Shown here one piece after another: positions 27,301-39,300 of a DNA stretch of 64,000 bases. Each line of letters begins with the position of its first letter. Position 1 is the first letter of the stretch. Position numbers and translations under genes: made by a program. Under the pieces are notes generated by a model, which saw nothing but the letters and a program-made list of their open reading frames with translations, ran no database searches and had not been told where the DNA came from. This DNA comes from Euwallacea fornicatus (taxonomy: Eukaryota; Arthropoda; Insecta; Coleoptera; Curculionidae): positions 4,340,001-4,404,000 of the forward strand of contig NC_089547.1 in the NCBI RefSeq assembly GCF_040115645.1. Reading direction: 5' to 3'.

Positions 27301-30300
27301 AAACGCCAAGAATTCTGCTTTGTGTGTACATCTGTATAGAAATATCTGACTTACAGACTCGTCACGACAAACAAACTTTGTTGCCATCCATCTCATATTA
27401 AAAAAAAAAAAAAAAAGTCTCTCCATTAGTGTCGCAATACCTGAGCCATTTCCCGATGACGACCCAATTACCATATGGAAATCGCGCCCTTAATGGAGAA
27501 GACATGCATAAATCAGTGCAACAAAAGCGGCACGGCCATCGCGCTGGAAATTGAAAAACGCAACGTTTCATAAAATTAGAAAGAAGGCAACGCGCGCCCG
27601 AGACAGAATAAAAGGAAATTCGTTTGCGTGGAAAAACAGAATTTTAGGTTTAGAGTAATAAGGGAGGTCGCCGCCCCCACCGCCGCCGCTCACCTCACGT
27701 GACTGACGGAGGAAAAAATTGAAAAAGTGTGATGGATGGGCAGGTCCGAGTTGATATGTAAATTACAACGTGGAGGATTAGGCTTTGGCCGCTTTTGCGA
27801 GAGAATATAATAGTCGTAATACTGACTGTAAAATAATGTGTCACAGGAAACCGAGTTATGAGTTCTAATGCAAATTTAGTCCAGACGTTCCCAAAATAGA
27901 TAGAATGCGAAAAAACCAATGAGTAAATATATTCGACGTCCAAACGCATTCCACCCTTATCGGGTCCAAACTGGATCCTTCAATGGAAGGAATGGAATGT
28001 CAACCATTTTGACAACCGACAAGAGATACGGGCAGTCTTGTATAACGGCGTGATTAAGGCGCTGCAGGCCTGAAACGCGAATGAAAACACAAATAATCGA
28101 CGAAAAATTAAAGTGTGTGTCATACACAACCGGATTACGAGTCCTAAGGGAAATTCGACCGATCAAGTTCCCCGACTAGATAGAAGGAAAACATTTATTT
28201 TTCATTTTTTCAACGCACAGAATTAGCGCTTAAAAGCACAAAAATTAGCGTTTTTCTATTTCGAACCTTTTTTTTTAATCAATTTTTTGCCTTTTTAGGG
28301 AACTCTCTATATTTGATAAAATTATGAAAACGTTCTTGCATTCATCCCGCCAGCTGTTTCCTGGTTTGAATATTGCTAGTTTTCCCTCGCTATAATGTTT
28401 AGCGCTGTAAAATATGTCCGCGACGGGGAGAAATTGGGGCGACTGGCGAGCTAGAGAACTTGAAGATACCTTAACACAAGCGCTATCATCTGCTGTTAAT
28501 AGCTGTTTTATAATGCCCATAAAACTGTACGATAAACTTCCGCCGACGATAAGAGACGTTGCATGCCATCCCATCTAAAATTAAAAGAGTACTTATTTTT
28601 TTTAAATCTACAGAGTGTTAAATAAAAGGTACTTAGCGTGATTGTCCAAAGATACAAACTGTCGAAAAAATCAGAAGGGATCCGTAGATTTTGCGTTAAA
28701 TTTTCCTTAAATTTAGATGGAAATTTAAGTTAGTTCAGGTTCGCGCAAATTCGGTAATAAAGGAACTAAAAGGGGATCTCAAAACTATAAATTTTCTACA
28801 TCTCCGTAATTAAGGAAAATAAACAGTGCACGGCATTGCGTGAAATTTATTGGAATTCGGGACATTCTGCAGGAAGACACACAGGAAAAAATATTAATTC
28901 TTGGGCGAGTCGTTATTGAGATTAATGAAAATCCGCCGATCTCGGTGTACATACTTTCGCATCTTTTGGCTCTATCGAGGGGATCCCAGTCCGCCGCACA
29001 ACACCATGGTCTATCCAAGAAACGGGCAATTTTCCCACCATCATCGTCATTCGCATTTCGGCGCTTTGGACATCTACGAACTGCCCGCATCACCCCTAAG
29101 AGAGGCACCTTTCGAATTCAGCCAGTCGAGCTTGGACCCTTCTGTCCGACGGCCGAAAACCGTTCGTTTACTGCCGCGTTTTAATTCAATACGTGTTGGG
29201 CAGAAAACATGAAACCTCAAGCGTCTTCCGCTAAAGTACCGATACCCTCGCCCAGATCATCGTTCCCATGGAAACGAACCGATGAAAACCGATATTTACA
29301 ATTTAACGGAAGCTTCAAGTCCGCGATAGAGCTTTAATAATTCGGCATTAATTGATGCAAAATTCTCAAAAGGCGAAAACTGTTAAGTGGCGTTTCCCCT
29401 TGTGTTGCAAAGGGACAACGTCACATTTTTTCCCGTCCCTCGAGGGCGGAACACGATTGAAATCACCAGAGCATGCCAGCGCCGCTGTTAAATTTATATT
29501 AGGACCACCTGGTTATTGATTTTAAATATTCTCAAGAGGTATCCGATACAAATACACAAACTTTATGATAGGTGTAATGCTAACTTTGACCTAAACGAAT
29601 ATCCGACGCTCAAAAGCAGAAGCTTCAAACATATTCGTATGCAAACCAAATTTGTTGTAAGCCAACTACTACTTTGTTTTGAATGGAATATACATGGCAT
29701 GGATTTTGCGGATACAAAGTATTTCCATAACCTATTTATGTGTCTGGAAATGTAAATGTATACGAAGTGCGTATAAAGTCTCTTGCACTATGATGGATTA
29801 ACATACTACAATACTTAAGTTTAATCGACTTGCAAATGAACTTTTTCTCAAATTGAATCCGGCCATTGTCGGCAGTTAAGCGCGGCTTTATTAAATTTCA
29901 TTTAGGCCTCGGAACAAGGATCTTCCCCGTTCCGCCCGCCTAATACCCGGTTGACGTCGCGGTGGGCGTCGGTGATAAATGGACGTCGCTTTTCAATTAT
30001 GTACCTTAACGGCCTACCTCGTCCGATCTAGAGACAAAAACTGGATGAGGCCGTCCCTTGACAATAGTTCTTAATTGGAAGACGGCGAAACTAGGATTAC
30101 ACGTACTTGGCCGCGGGCGAAATTAAACTCAAAATTCATCTCGGGAGATATAAAAGGAAATATAGTCCGAAATTCGTGCCTCAAAGAGAAAATTACGAGG
30201 CGGTTTGTAATTTCCAACCAAGTTTTGAGCAACACTCAACTCAACTGAGGAGCGAAATCTCGTTTATCATAAAATTAAGCTGCACTAAAATTTCAACTTT

Positions 30301-33300
30301 GCCGCCCTACCACTCGTTTTAGTGCTCGTTGTAAAATTGCGAAGTTTCAACTATTTAGGCTCCGGTTGAAATCGTATGTGACCAGTATAGTAGAACCTCC
30401 GTTTGCTGCCCCTATTCGTGAAAATGGGCAAAAAAAATATTTTTTCGAAAATTTTTTTGACTCCCGCCAATCGGGTGCCGTTCGCGTCTCCCCGATCGTT
30501 GGGATTACCCGAATATTCGGTGCTTACCGACGTGCAGTATCTGTTCCGTGTGCATCTCCGCCAACAGCTGATCCACCAAAGGACTCTCCTCCGGGTACAA
30601 CTCCTTCTGCGAGATCTGCAAGTGGAATTTTTCCAGAGTCGTGGAGTTCTTCCTGCAAACCACAAAAGAGCGGATAAACAACAATGCTGCGTGGTTGAAA
30701 ATGATGGTGTCATGAACTTGGATACTCCATCAAAATTAACAAGCTCATCTCCGCTCTGCGTCACGGTGAACAGTGAACACACCTCGGATTTCAATCCGGA
30801 CTAAATCGCCTCCTTATCGACTTCGCGTGATTAATGGCAACTTCCCTGCCTCGAGTTTAGTCTTTTTAATAAACGACTAGTTTCTCGTTTCTTGGAAAGA
30901 CACCGAGCGGCAACTAAAAAAACTCATTATTGCGTCCATTGGACTGGACAGTTGATTATGTACCCCTGTATTACGTAATTACACGTCATTGCCGAGAGGC
31001 GACCCTACCTTTCACCGGCAAAGGGCTTAATAAAAGGGCGCAAATGAGGACGGCCCTTTGTGGTCTAACCTGCACGAAATGGCATTTGGGAGGCCACATG
31101 CCCTTTATAAATATTCTAGGAGCAGTATAGGAATGCGGCCGCTAAATCACGTAATAAGATTCATCCATCGGACCTGAAGGTAGTCTGTTTTACCCTCCCT
31201 GGTTAATAAAGCAGGTTGTCCGTGCGACAAACGGTAATTCGAGGTAAACAAGGGATGACACCGAGGTGCCCGGGAGTGTCTGCGCTCTCGGGGGACATCG
31301 GCAGCCGGCCGGAAAATTGCGCCCTTAAAGGTAGGGCCACCCTTAACCGGACTCGCATTCTAATGGGGCACGACAGTGTTAAACGATTGATGGCTTCGAG
31401 CGGCCGATATATCGAAAACATACGTGGATCATATCCTCGTACTTCCCACTCTAGCCCTATGGGAAATGACGTGTTATTTACCCGAGAGGTACGATCGCGA
31501 ATGGCATCTGCGACATGCGTTGTTTTTTAGTCTCTAAAGGTAGAACGAAAGTTGCAACTTTCGAACGCAGCTGCAAAAAATTCTTTGCATTGCTCGTGTA
31601 GAAGAACCGTCGAGTTACGTAGAGACGACGTTCGCATATGATTACGAATCATCGGTAGTGTCCACAATTGACGCCACTCCGGCTGATTCGTTTTATTACT
31701 AAAGCAGTCTTCTTCGTAGTAATTTTCTTCGTTTATATCGGTGCTTCGACGTTTCCAGTTGTTTTAACATCGAAATTGAAATTGGTGAAATCTGCTTTCT
31801 GAATTCAACTACGTATCCTAACGCAGCCTCGAAGTTTCATTATTGCCTTTTACGGTTAGTGATTCGAATGATAACATCGCTATTGAAAAAAGGGGCCATC
31901 ACACAATTATAACCTCAAAAGAGCGAACCGTTTCGGGGGAGCCGTGATTACGAGGCCGCCGCCGCCGCCGCTGCCGGATCTGTAATTTAAATTTAGTGCG
32001 CAACAAAAGCCATTCCCGTCCCGCTGACAGGGAAATATCGGTTGTTATTTATTCTGAAAATTACGTCTTTCCACACTTATTCGATAAATATGTAATTCTG
32101 AATCGTATATTCGGGCGGTTCGTTATCGTTATCAAACCGCCGATGACGTCTTTATGTGGAGGGGCGAAACGCAAAATAACCGAGAATTCAGGATTTCAAT
32201 GGGACTTAACGAAATTGTCCAATTACGGTAGTTTTTGACGTTGAGAGGACCTGATGAAATTCAATGCATTACGTCCGAAACATAATGGTTCAGAGTCGCG
32301 AACTCCGTCTCCCGATTCGGAGGGACGCGATCGGGCGGCGTGGTTTCCAAGGGGACACCGCTAGGGAGAAACAAAGTTGTGCGGCAACGTCGCATTGCCT
32401 TGTCTCGGCCCTTGCAGCACACCGGACTTCTATTAGAACCTTGTGCCGACCATTTTCAAGCAGGAAATTCGAGTTTGATGCCATTAATCGGGGAAATCGA
32501 AAAAACTTAAATGGATTTTTATACCCCCCGAAATATTGCCGACAAGCTCACTTCCTTAAAGACATTATTCGAACTCCTCTTTGTGCCCGAATTCCCGAAA
32601 TTAATTATAAAGTCAAACATAGAGGCGGATTTTGTTGCGAGTTCATTAGGCACAGGACGTGGAACAATTTGACGTCAGTTTTGGGCGAAGGGATATCGTT
32701 GTGGGGTTATTTGAATGTCCAATTTCCTCGTTAGACTTCGTTCCCCATCCGATACACCTCTGCAATAATGAGTTGCGAAATGCCTTAATTCATCATAAAT
32801 TTCAGATGCACCCGCACCATGTAACCAGGCATGACACAACCAAGATAAAATCCTAATCTTGTAAGAGTTCCCTTATAAACCCTGTCGTGCAGTATTTAAA
32901 TTTGCAATCTAGGTGGGGACTATCTGGGTCTTTCCACGCCATCAACACGTCCGCCTCTTTTGCATACGGTTGCATGCCATTCTACACAGTAAAATATTCG
33001 TCTGAACTAATAAGCATAACGATTTGCATTCGTCATAACACTTTTCGTGCACGTCCAAATATCCCAATACACACGACTACAACTTAATCTATTATACTCC
33101 GAAATTACGGACACGCACCCTGGTCGTTTGTTTTCGCGGTATTATTCATAAATTTAACATAATTAGAAAACTCCCGTCCGTGATCCGTCTGGATATTGTG
33201 CCGATTAATAAACTTTCGAAAGGAAAACTTCGCGATGGGGCCGGTGCGCGCGGACACCCTGTGTAGTGACTTTAACGGGGAAATTCTCACTAAAAAATTA

Positions 33301-36300
33301 GTTTCCAAATGTTTCCTTAACGAAAATGGAAAAAGAGTTCAATTTCAGTAATTTGTCCCAAATCTAAAATTCAAAGCAGCCCATTTCGGATGCAACTGCT
33401 AAACATTACAAGACGGAGCTTCGTTTCAATTCCGAATGCATCCGCGCTTTTTTTTTGAGGGGGAAATTCATGGAAAATACCGGGTGCCTTTTAACCGACA
33501 TGTGTCGATGTACAGGCAAACTGTTATTGTTCTATTTTCGGCAAAATTTGTCCGTTTTCCGCCTATTTTCATGTCTCATCACCGGCAATACGCGATTCAA
33601 ATATATATACATATATATGGTGTATATAGGGGAAGTTGAGCAGTTTGAAGTCCAGAAAGGTGGCCGTTTCGAAATTTGAAAATTTCCAGTGACTCTCGGC
33701 ACTAGTCGAAAAAAACTGAAATTTTTGAAAAAAGGTTTTTGCTTTCGCCTCAGCTTACTTGGCGAGATAACTCAAGATGAGCGGGAGTTCGCCGGTGGAA
33801 CTTTCCGTCTTCTTCGACGCGACGATGTCACACACGAAATCCGACGTTTCGATTTTTGACAACCATCATCGACTCTGATTTCCTAGTGGACGCCATCTTG
33901 GGTTTCCAGATTCGTGGGGGGAGTCCCAATGTCGAGTCGCGTCCGGCTATCCCTGTACGCGAACCTGCGTTATCTGGGACTAGACTTGTGCGCCGCCAAT
34001 TTCTTTTCCTGTAATTTAAATTTCTTATTCGCTTTTAAAGTTCTTCGGTCTATCGCATTTATTCTTCCTTCCCGCCAATTTCTAGTCGGCACTTAGTCCG
34101 AAAACGTATTAAAAAATATGTACATAATTCGTAGCCTAAATTTGTAATGCTTTAGAATACGGAAAACCTCTCAAATTTTAACACGAAATTAAGAGAATTT
34201 CCGGTAAATGAATAGGAAAATAGCGTGAACGATTCCATGTTTTCACAGATTTCCAGAGAACGTTCAGAGGCATCAGTCGAAGACAAAAATACTCAATAAA
34301 CTTCCAATTAACCAAGGAATCTCAATTTCCAAGAGGGAGGGTGGGGGACGTTTTTGATGGCCCGAAATGGGCACACGCCCACGCACGAGCTTTCCGAGAC
34401 ACCTAACATAGTTAAACTTTTACGGGAATTTGGAACGCCCTGTGCATCAAAACTCTGAAAATTAATGTCTGTTCACACACGCCCCTCAAATTTCTCACTC
34501 CATGTTAACAACAAATATTGAATTAAAGGCAACAATGCCGGTACCAAATGCTTACAGTTAGTGGTGGATGCAGCCACTAATCCGGATTGGAGGAAGCAAA
34601 TCCCTCTGTGTAATCATGAAACTGGGAATCGATGGTCGGGTATTTGTTCTTATTGCCGAAACGATGAAATTCAAATTTGTTAGCTGCCGGTATTGACGAG
34701 AGATCGAGGACTGTAGATTATCCAGGGATTTACTCAAAAGCGAGAGTTTTAATTTGCAACTGAATTAGCAATCGCGAATTTGGAATCCGTTGACAAATTT
34801 ATTGAAGTAACAACACTCTTTTCTGCGACATTTCTCCATGTTTTTCCAGGATGTATTTTCGCTCGGTGGTTAGATGTGTGTCTTGAAGCTAGCAGCCATC
34901 TCTTCAATTTCGTGAATTCCTTCTCTCACTTAAATTCCTTTGGAATTAAACCCATTTCCTCTGCTTGTCTAGATATCTTTCCGGTCTCTCCACCAATTGC
35001 CCGATTTAGATATCCAGCATCAGTGCCTGGAACTTATGAAATGACTCTCTAATCTAGGAAATGTCAGAATTGTTTCCTTGGATTAGGGACTATTCCTCCA
35101 ACAAAAACCCCGTGAATTTCAACACAGCTGATTCGCGCAGATCTAAATTATCCCAATGTAGTCATTTCGATTTTATACGCCATCGAGGCCCGTGTCCTTT
35201 CTTCGGCCTCTTGAGGTCCCCGTTCAAGTTTCAATATTGAAAATTCCAGAGGCGACAGATCCGTATTGAAGCAAAAAAACGATAAAAATTCCGTCGGTGG
35301 GAAAAGATTTCAATTTCTTCTTATACTCGGTTCGGCTAAAACAACATCCCCGTGTATTTTTTCCTGGATTTGGCTCTGCTTGCTCTAATCCAATTCTCTG
35401 AAAGTCAAAACGCTTAATTCTCCCAATTTATCTATTCCCTTCGTCCCTTCCTCGCTTTCTTCTTTTTTCCAGTCTTTTCTGTAGTAAAATGTTTTACTAA
35501 CCTGCTAGTGCCGTAGCGGACAAGGCCGATTTTTAAATAGATCGCGTGAAGAAATCCCCAGGTACAAATTTTGACTGAACAAAACGCTAAAAGATTCTCT
35601 CATTTAAGGTTTTTACCATTTCCCTGATTAATGCATTAACCTGAAGTTTCCTCTATGGAAGCATCTCGCATAATGTTCCAACGTATTTCCACATTAGTTC
35701 GACTAATTTGATCACTACCGCGACTCGTCTGCCTCGATGGAGTCTGGATCGAACGGCTCCACCTCTGGAGGTTAATTATACAATGCATATTACGGCACTC
35801 GACCCTTAAACGATTTATTAGGAACCTCTCCAGAGACACTGTCACGGAATCTTGGTTATTTCCTATAGCTGCTTCTATTAGGGCAAAGATGAAAATTTAA
35901 TTTTGTGGGTTGTACGGGGGCTTGCCAAAACGCACGGCGCGATGTCGTTCTCATCTTTAATTTACGTAACTCGCTCCTAATGCTTGAAAAACACCCAGTA
36001 TATCGGTTAGGACCGCACATCGAGTATTCTCCAAAGACAAGACACAAGTGCACTAATTAAGACTCTCAAGTCTTTCCCGAGCAAAATTTCTGCATCTGGC
36101 GTGAGTTTTTGCTCAAAAATAATTGGATTATCGAGTTCGGATTGTGGGAGTTAATGAACTTGCTTAATTAATTTGATGTCCAGTCGACAAGCCTGCGGAA
36201 AGTCTGAAAACAATAATGAAAGTTACGACTGCCGACCGATCCAAAGTCAATATTAAAAGCCAATACACAAACTGCCAGAGGTGACTTTATGCGGTCTATT

Positions 36301-39300
36301 CGGCCATTGTCTTCTGCCATAAATTCCTAATCGGGTCTCAGCCCTTATGAAATACAGGCAACGGTTTCCCGATACCTGTCGCTTTAACCCCATTTAAAAC
36401 TAACTTATGGCGTCGTAGTCGGGCTTACGTATTCTGCTTACCTCCAGGTGTAATCGATTTGATTCAGTATTACCCGAGTTTTTCCATAGGTTGTAATTAA
36501 TATTGCTTACGGTTAAATCGACTTAAGGGCCTTGGTCCCAATAACGGAAGATACATGCGTTTCTCGGAGATATTTTGATCTGCAACTGAGGCATCCACGA
36601 CCGAGATGGGATCCAAATCGGACGATCCGAGTGAAAACGTCCATAATGCCGAAAGTGCGCCCAAGAGGTCTTTTCGTCGATATCTCGGGACATTTGTAGA
36701 CTTGTGAATTTCGCCAATTCATTTATTTATGACGGTTCACATTTGGACAAGTTTGCCTTCTCTCTCTAAGTACGCGCAAACAGGGTTGTCACATCTCGCT
36801 TTGCACGGCTGGTGCCGGAGTTCGCGCAGCTGAGCTTTAGGAAAATCGACACCCTGTAAATGTGGAGATGGCGGTCTGAGAGTGCGTTGCGGATTTTTAA
36901 TGAAACTTACCCGAAATTTGAAGAATTTTGAAAATAGAGAAGCTGGGACTCTTAACAAATGTGTGCGACTTGTCTGCCAGTGAGGTTGTCACTGAAATAT
37001 TCCGGCGGCGCCCGTGTCTTTCCGATAAAAATGAAAAGCTGAAAAGTGCACTATAACCAAATGACAATTAATTTTCTATCGATATCCCTCCTCAATTTAC
37101 AGTTAAGTAAGTTGGGACTAAATCGAGTCGCTAAGGCCCTATAAATTAATAACCTACCAGGAAAGCTCTTAAATTCTAATATATGGCTACTAATTAAGAG
37201 CGACACCACGAAATTGGCTAATAAGTATCGGAAAAGTAATAAGGGCCGATTAAAATTCAATGGCGTCCGACGGAGGAATCGCGCCGCACGTCCCTCACCC
37301 TAAGGGCGATAAATATTTCGCTTTTAATGCTAAGTAATAGCAGAACCGTCTAATTTAAAAAATACGAGGTGATAACAAAGCTTTAAATTTCTTTTCCTCC
37401 CGCGGCGATAAAATTTCACGAGCGTGTTCCCTTCAAGCTTGCATAAATTTTGACGGAATTGCTGGCTGCTTTATCACATCATAAACACCCCCTTTGGGTG
37501 CCGCTACGCAAACAAATTATTCCTAACCTGAAGATAGCGTTTTTATGGGGTTGTTTCGAGAGGCATTCGTGAAATTAACCTTTTCTGATCTCATTGTAAG
37601 TCTTGTTAAAGCAATTAGTTTTGAGCCGAATACACGATAGAAACAGGCGCTTGGGAGACGCGTTGCCAGGGGTGAGGATTTATGGAGGAAGCCGCAGAAT
37701 GTCCGCCCTTATTGTACCAATATCGCCAAGTGGCTTGGAAATAGAGACTCCGCAATTGCAACTCAAAGGTGAAACTTCGGGCGAAGTTCAGAATCAAATG
37801 TCTCGCGAACCACCGACTGAGCAAAACCGCAAAATTTTCGAAATCTTATTTCTGGTCTTTCCTGTTTTCCACAGAAAGCGTTCGAAATTAAAAGAGACCG
37901 TGCGACAAGGCAAATTACCTCACGACTTTTCGGGAATTATGAACGTTACACTGGTGGCTCGTCGGTGCGACGGTAAACGCTCTAATAATTGCTGCAATTT
38001 CAGATTTAGAGTCTAAGAGTACATCAACCACTTACCCAGCAACGATTGACCTGCAATTCTAAACCCGCCCTGTGCATATAAACCAGTCCTCGTATATGAA
38101 TTTCGCGCACGAACAACAACGACCTGGGCAGTAATTATCCCCGTGGTCCCCTCGCAGTCCCGATTTAAACCCTTGGATTTTTTTTTCTGCGATTTTTCCC
38201 ATGCGTATTTTATCCACGGATCGATCGACGCAATGGAAAATTTCAAACACGAGAAGGGTTCTGAAAACTCCTAGTGCAAGATGTTTTTTGGGTCGCTCTT
38301 CCAAGCGATTTTCTGAAATATCACGCGACCGAAAATCAAAAGAAAAAATCTCGCCGCTCTCGCTGCAATTGTGAAGTCCTGTATACGAGTTAACGTACGA
38401 TAAATGGAAGCTTATCCAGGGAAACTTACATTGAAAACCTGATCCACACCGGAAAATATCGCACCTGGCAACAATCCAAATTCTAATCCTACAACTGGGT
38501 TTCGAGGCATAAAGGTGTCAGTTTTCATTACGCTCAAATTAACTTAATTCCAACATGGTTTTGCTTCTACTCAAAATCACTTTTTTCTAAACTTTTTTAC
38601 TTCTAGATGTGCGTATATTTTAACAATACCAGTGAGTGTCATGTGCCATTACACATCACATACGCCTCGTTAGGTTCCGTTATTGAATTTTTTCTCGTCA
38701 CGTTTCCATTCGTATTATCATGGAGATGGAAAGAGACGCATTATTGTCAAATGTGACTAAGGTTTTGATGGATTAATATCCTTCTCAGGTGTTTTAACTA
38801 GTGCATTAACGTGTCCCTGCAAGTTACGTGTACTCGTTCACAATATGCCGAATTTAAAACTAACAAAATAGAAACATCAGGTGCGGTTCTTGCAAGAAAA
38901 AGTCTTGAGAGTTTGCAGGAGTTTTCCTGCTCATATCCCAGGCACTTTACGACACCCCTGCCTGGACGTCCCCATATTGGCTTTATCCCTTCTTGGGTAA
39001 ATCCGGATGAAACGAAGGCAAATAGGGAATTAAACTCTGGTGTTTTTTTAATGGAAACTTTCTGGAACTTTTGAGGACCGTCCGAATTAACTCCGGCTTT
39101 CCTACTGTTTTTCCATTATTTTATTACTCAGGATGCTGATGGGAACGGAGGATTGTTCCCTTAATCTCCTCGCCAAGTCCCCGGATAAACTCTTCCAGTT
39201 AATTGAGGGCAATTTTCGATCGTCAGAAGTGTTTCCGAAGAAAACTTTTCTACGTTTGTTTCTGCTGGAGGGACACTTTTAGACAAATTCAGTTTATTTA

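Noticed and set aside
30351..30804. 133-147 codon frames on both strands around 30.4-30.8 kb
   Set aside because: They overlap Fam20C exon 3 in other frames or antisense; the real coding segment is 30652-30528 in a different minus-strand frame.
32264..32734. 156-codon plus-strand open frame
   Set aside because: No recognisable motifs, and the length is within what chance gives across two strands of 64 kb at this base composition.
37603..38016. 137-codon plus-strand frame
   Set aside because: Overlapped by an open frame on the other strand; no recognisable domain. Only the scrap at 38.1 kb resembles a transposase.
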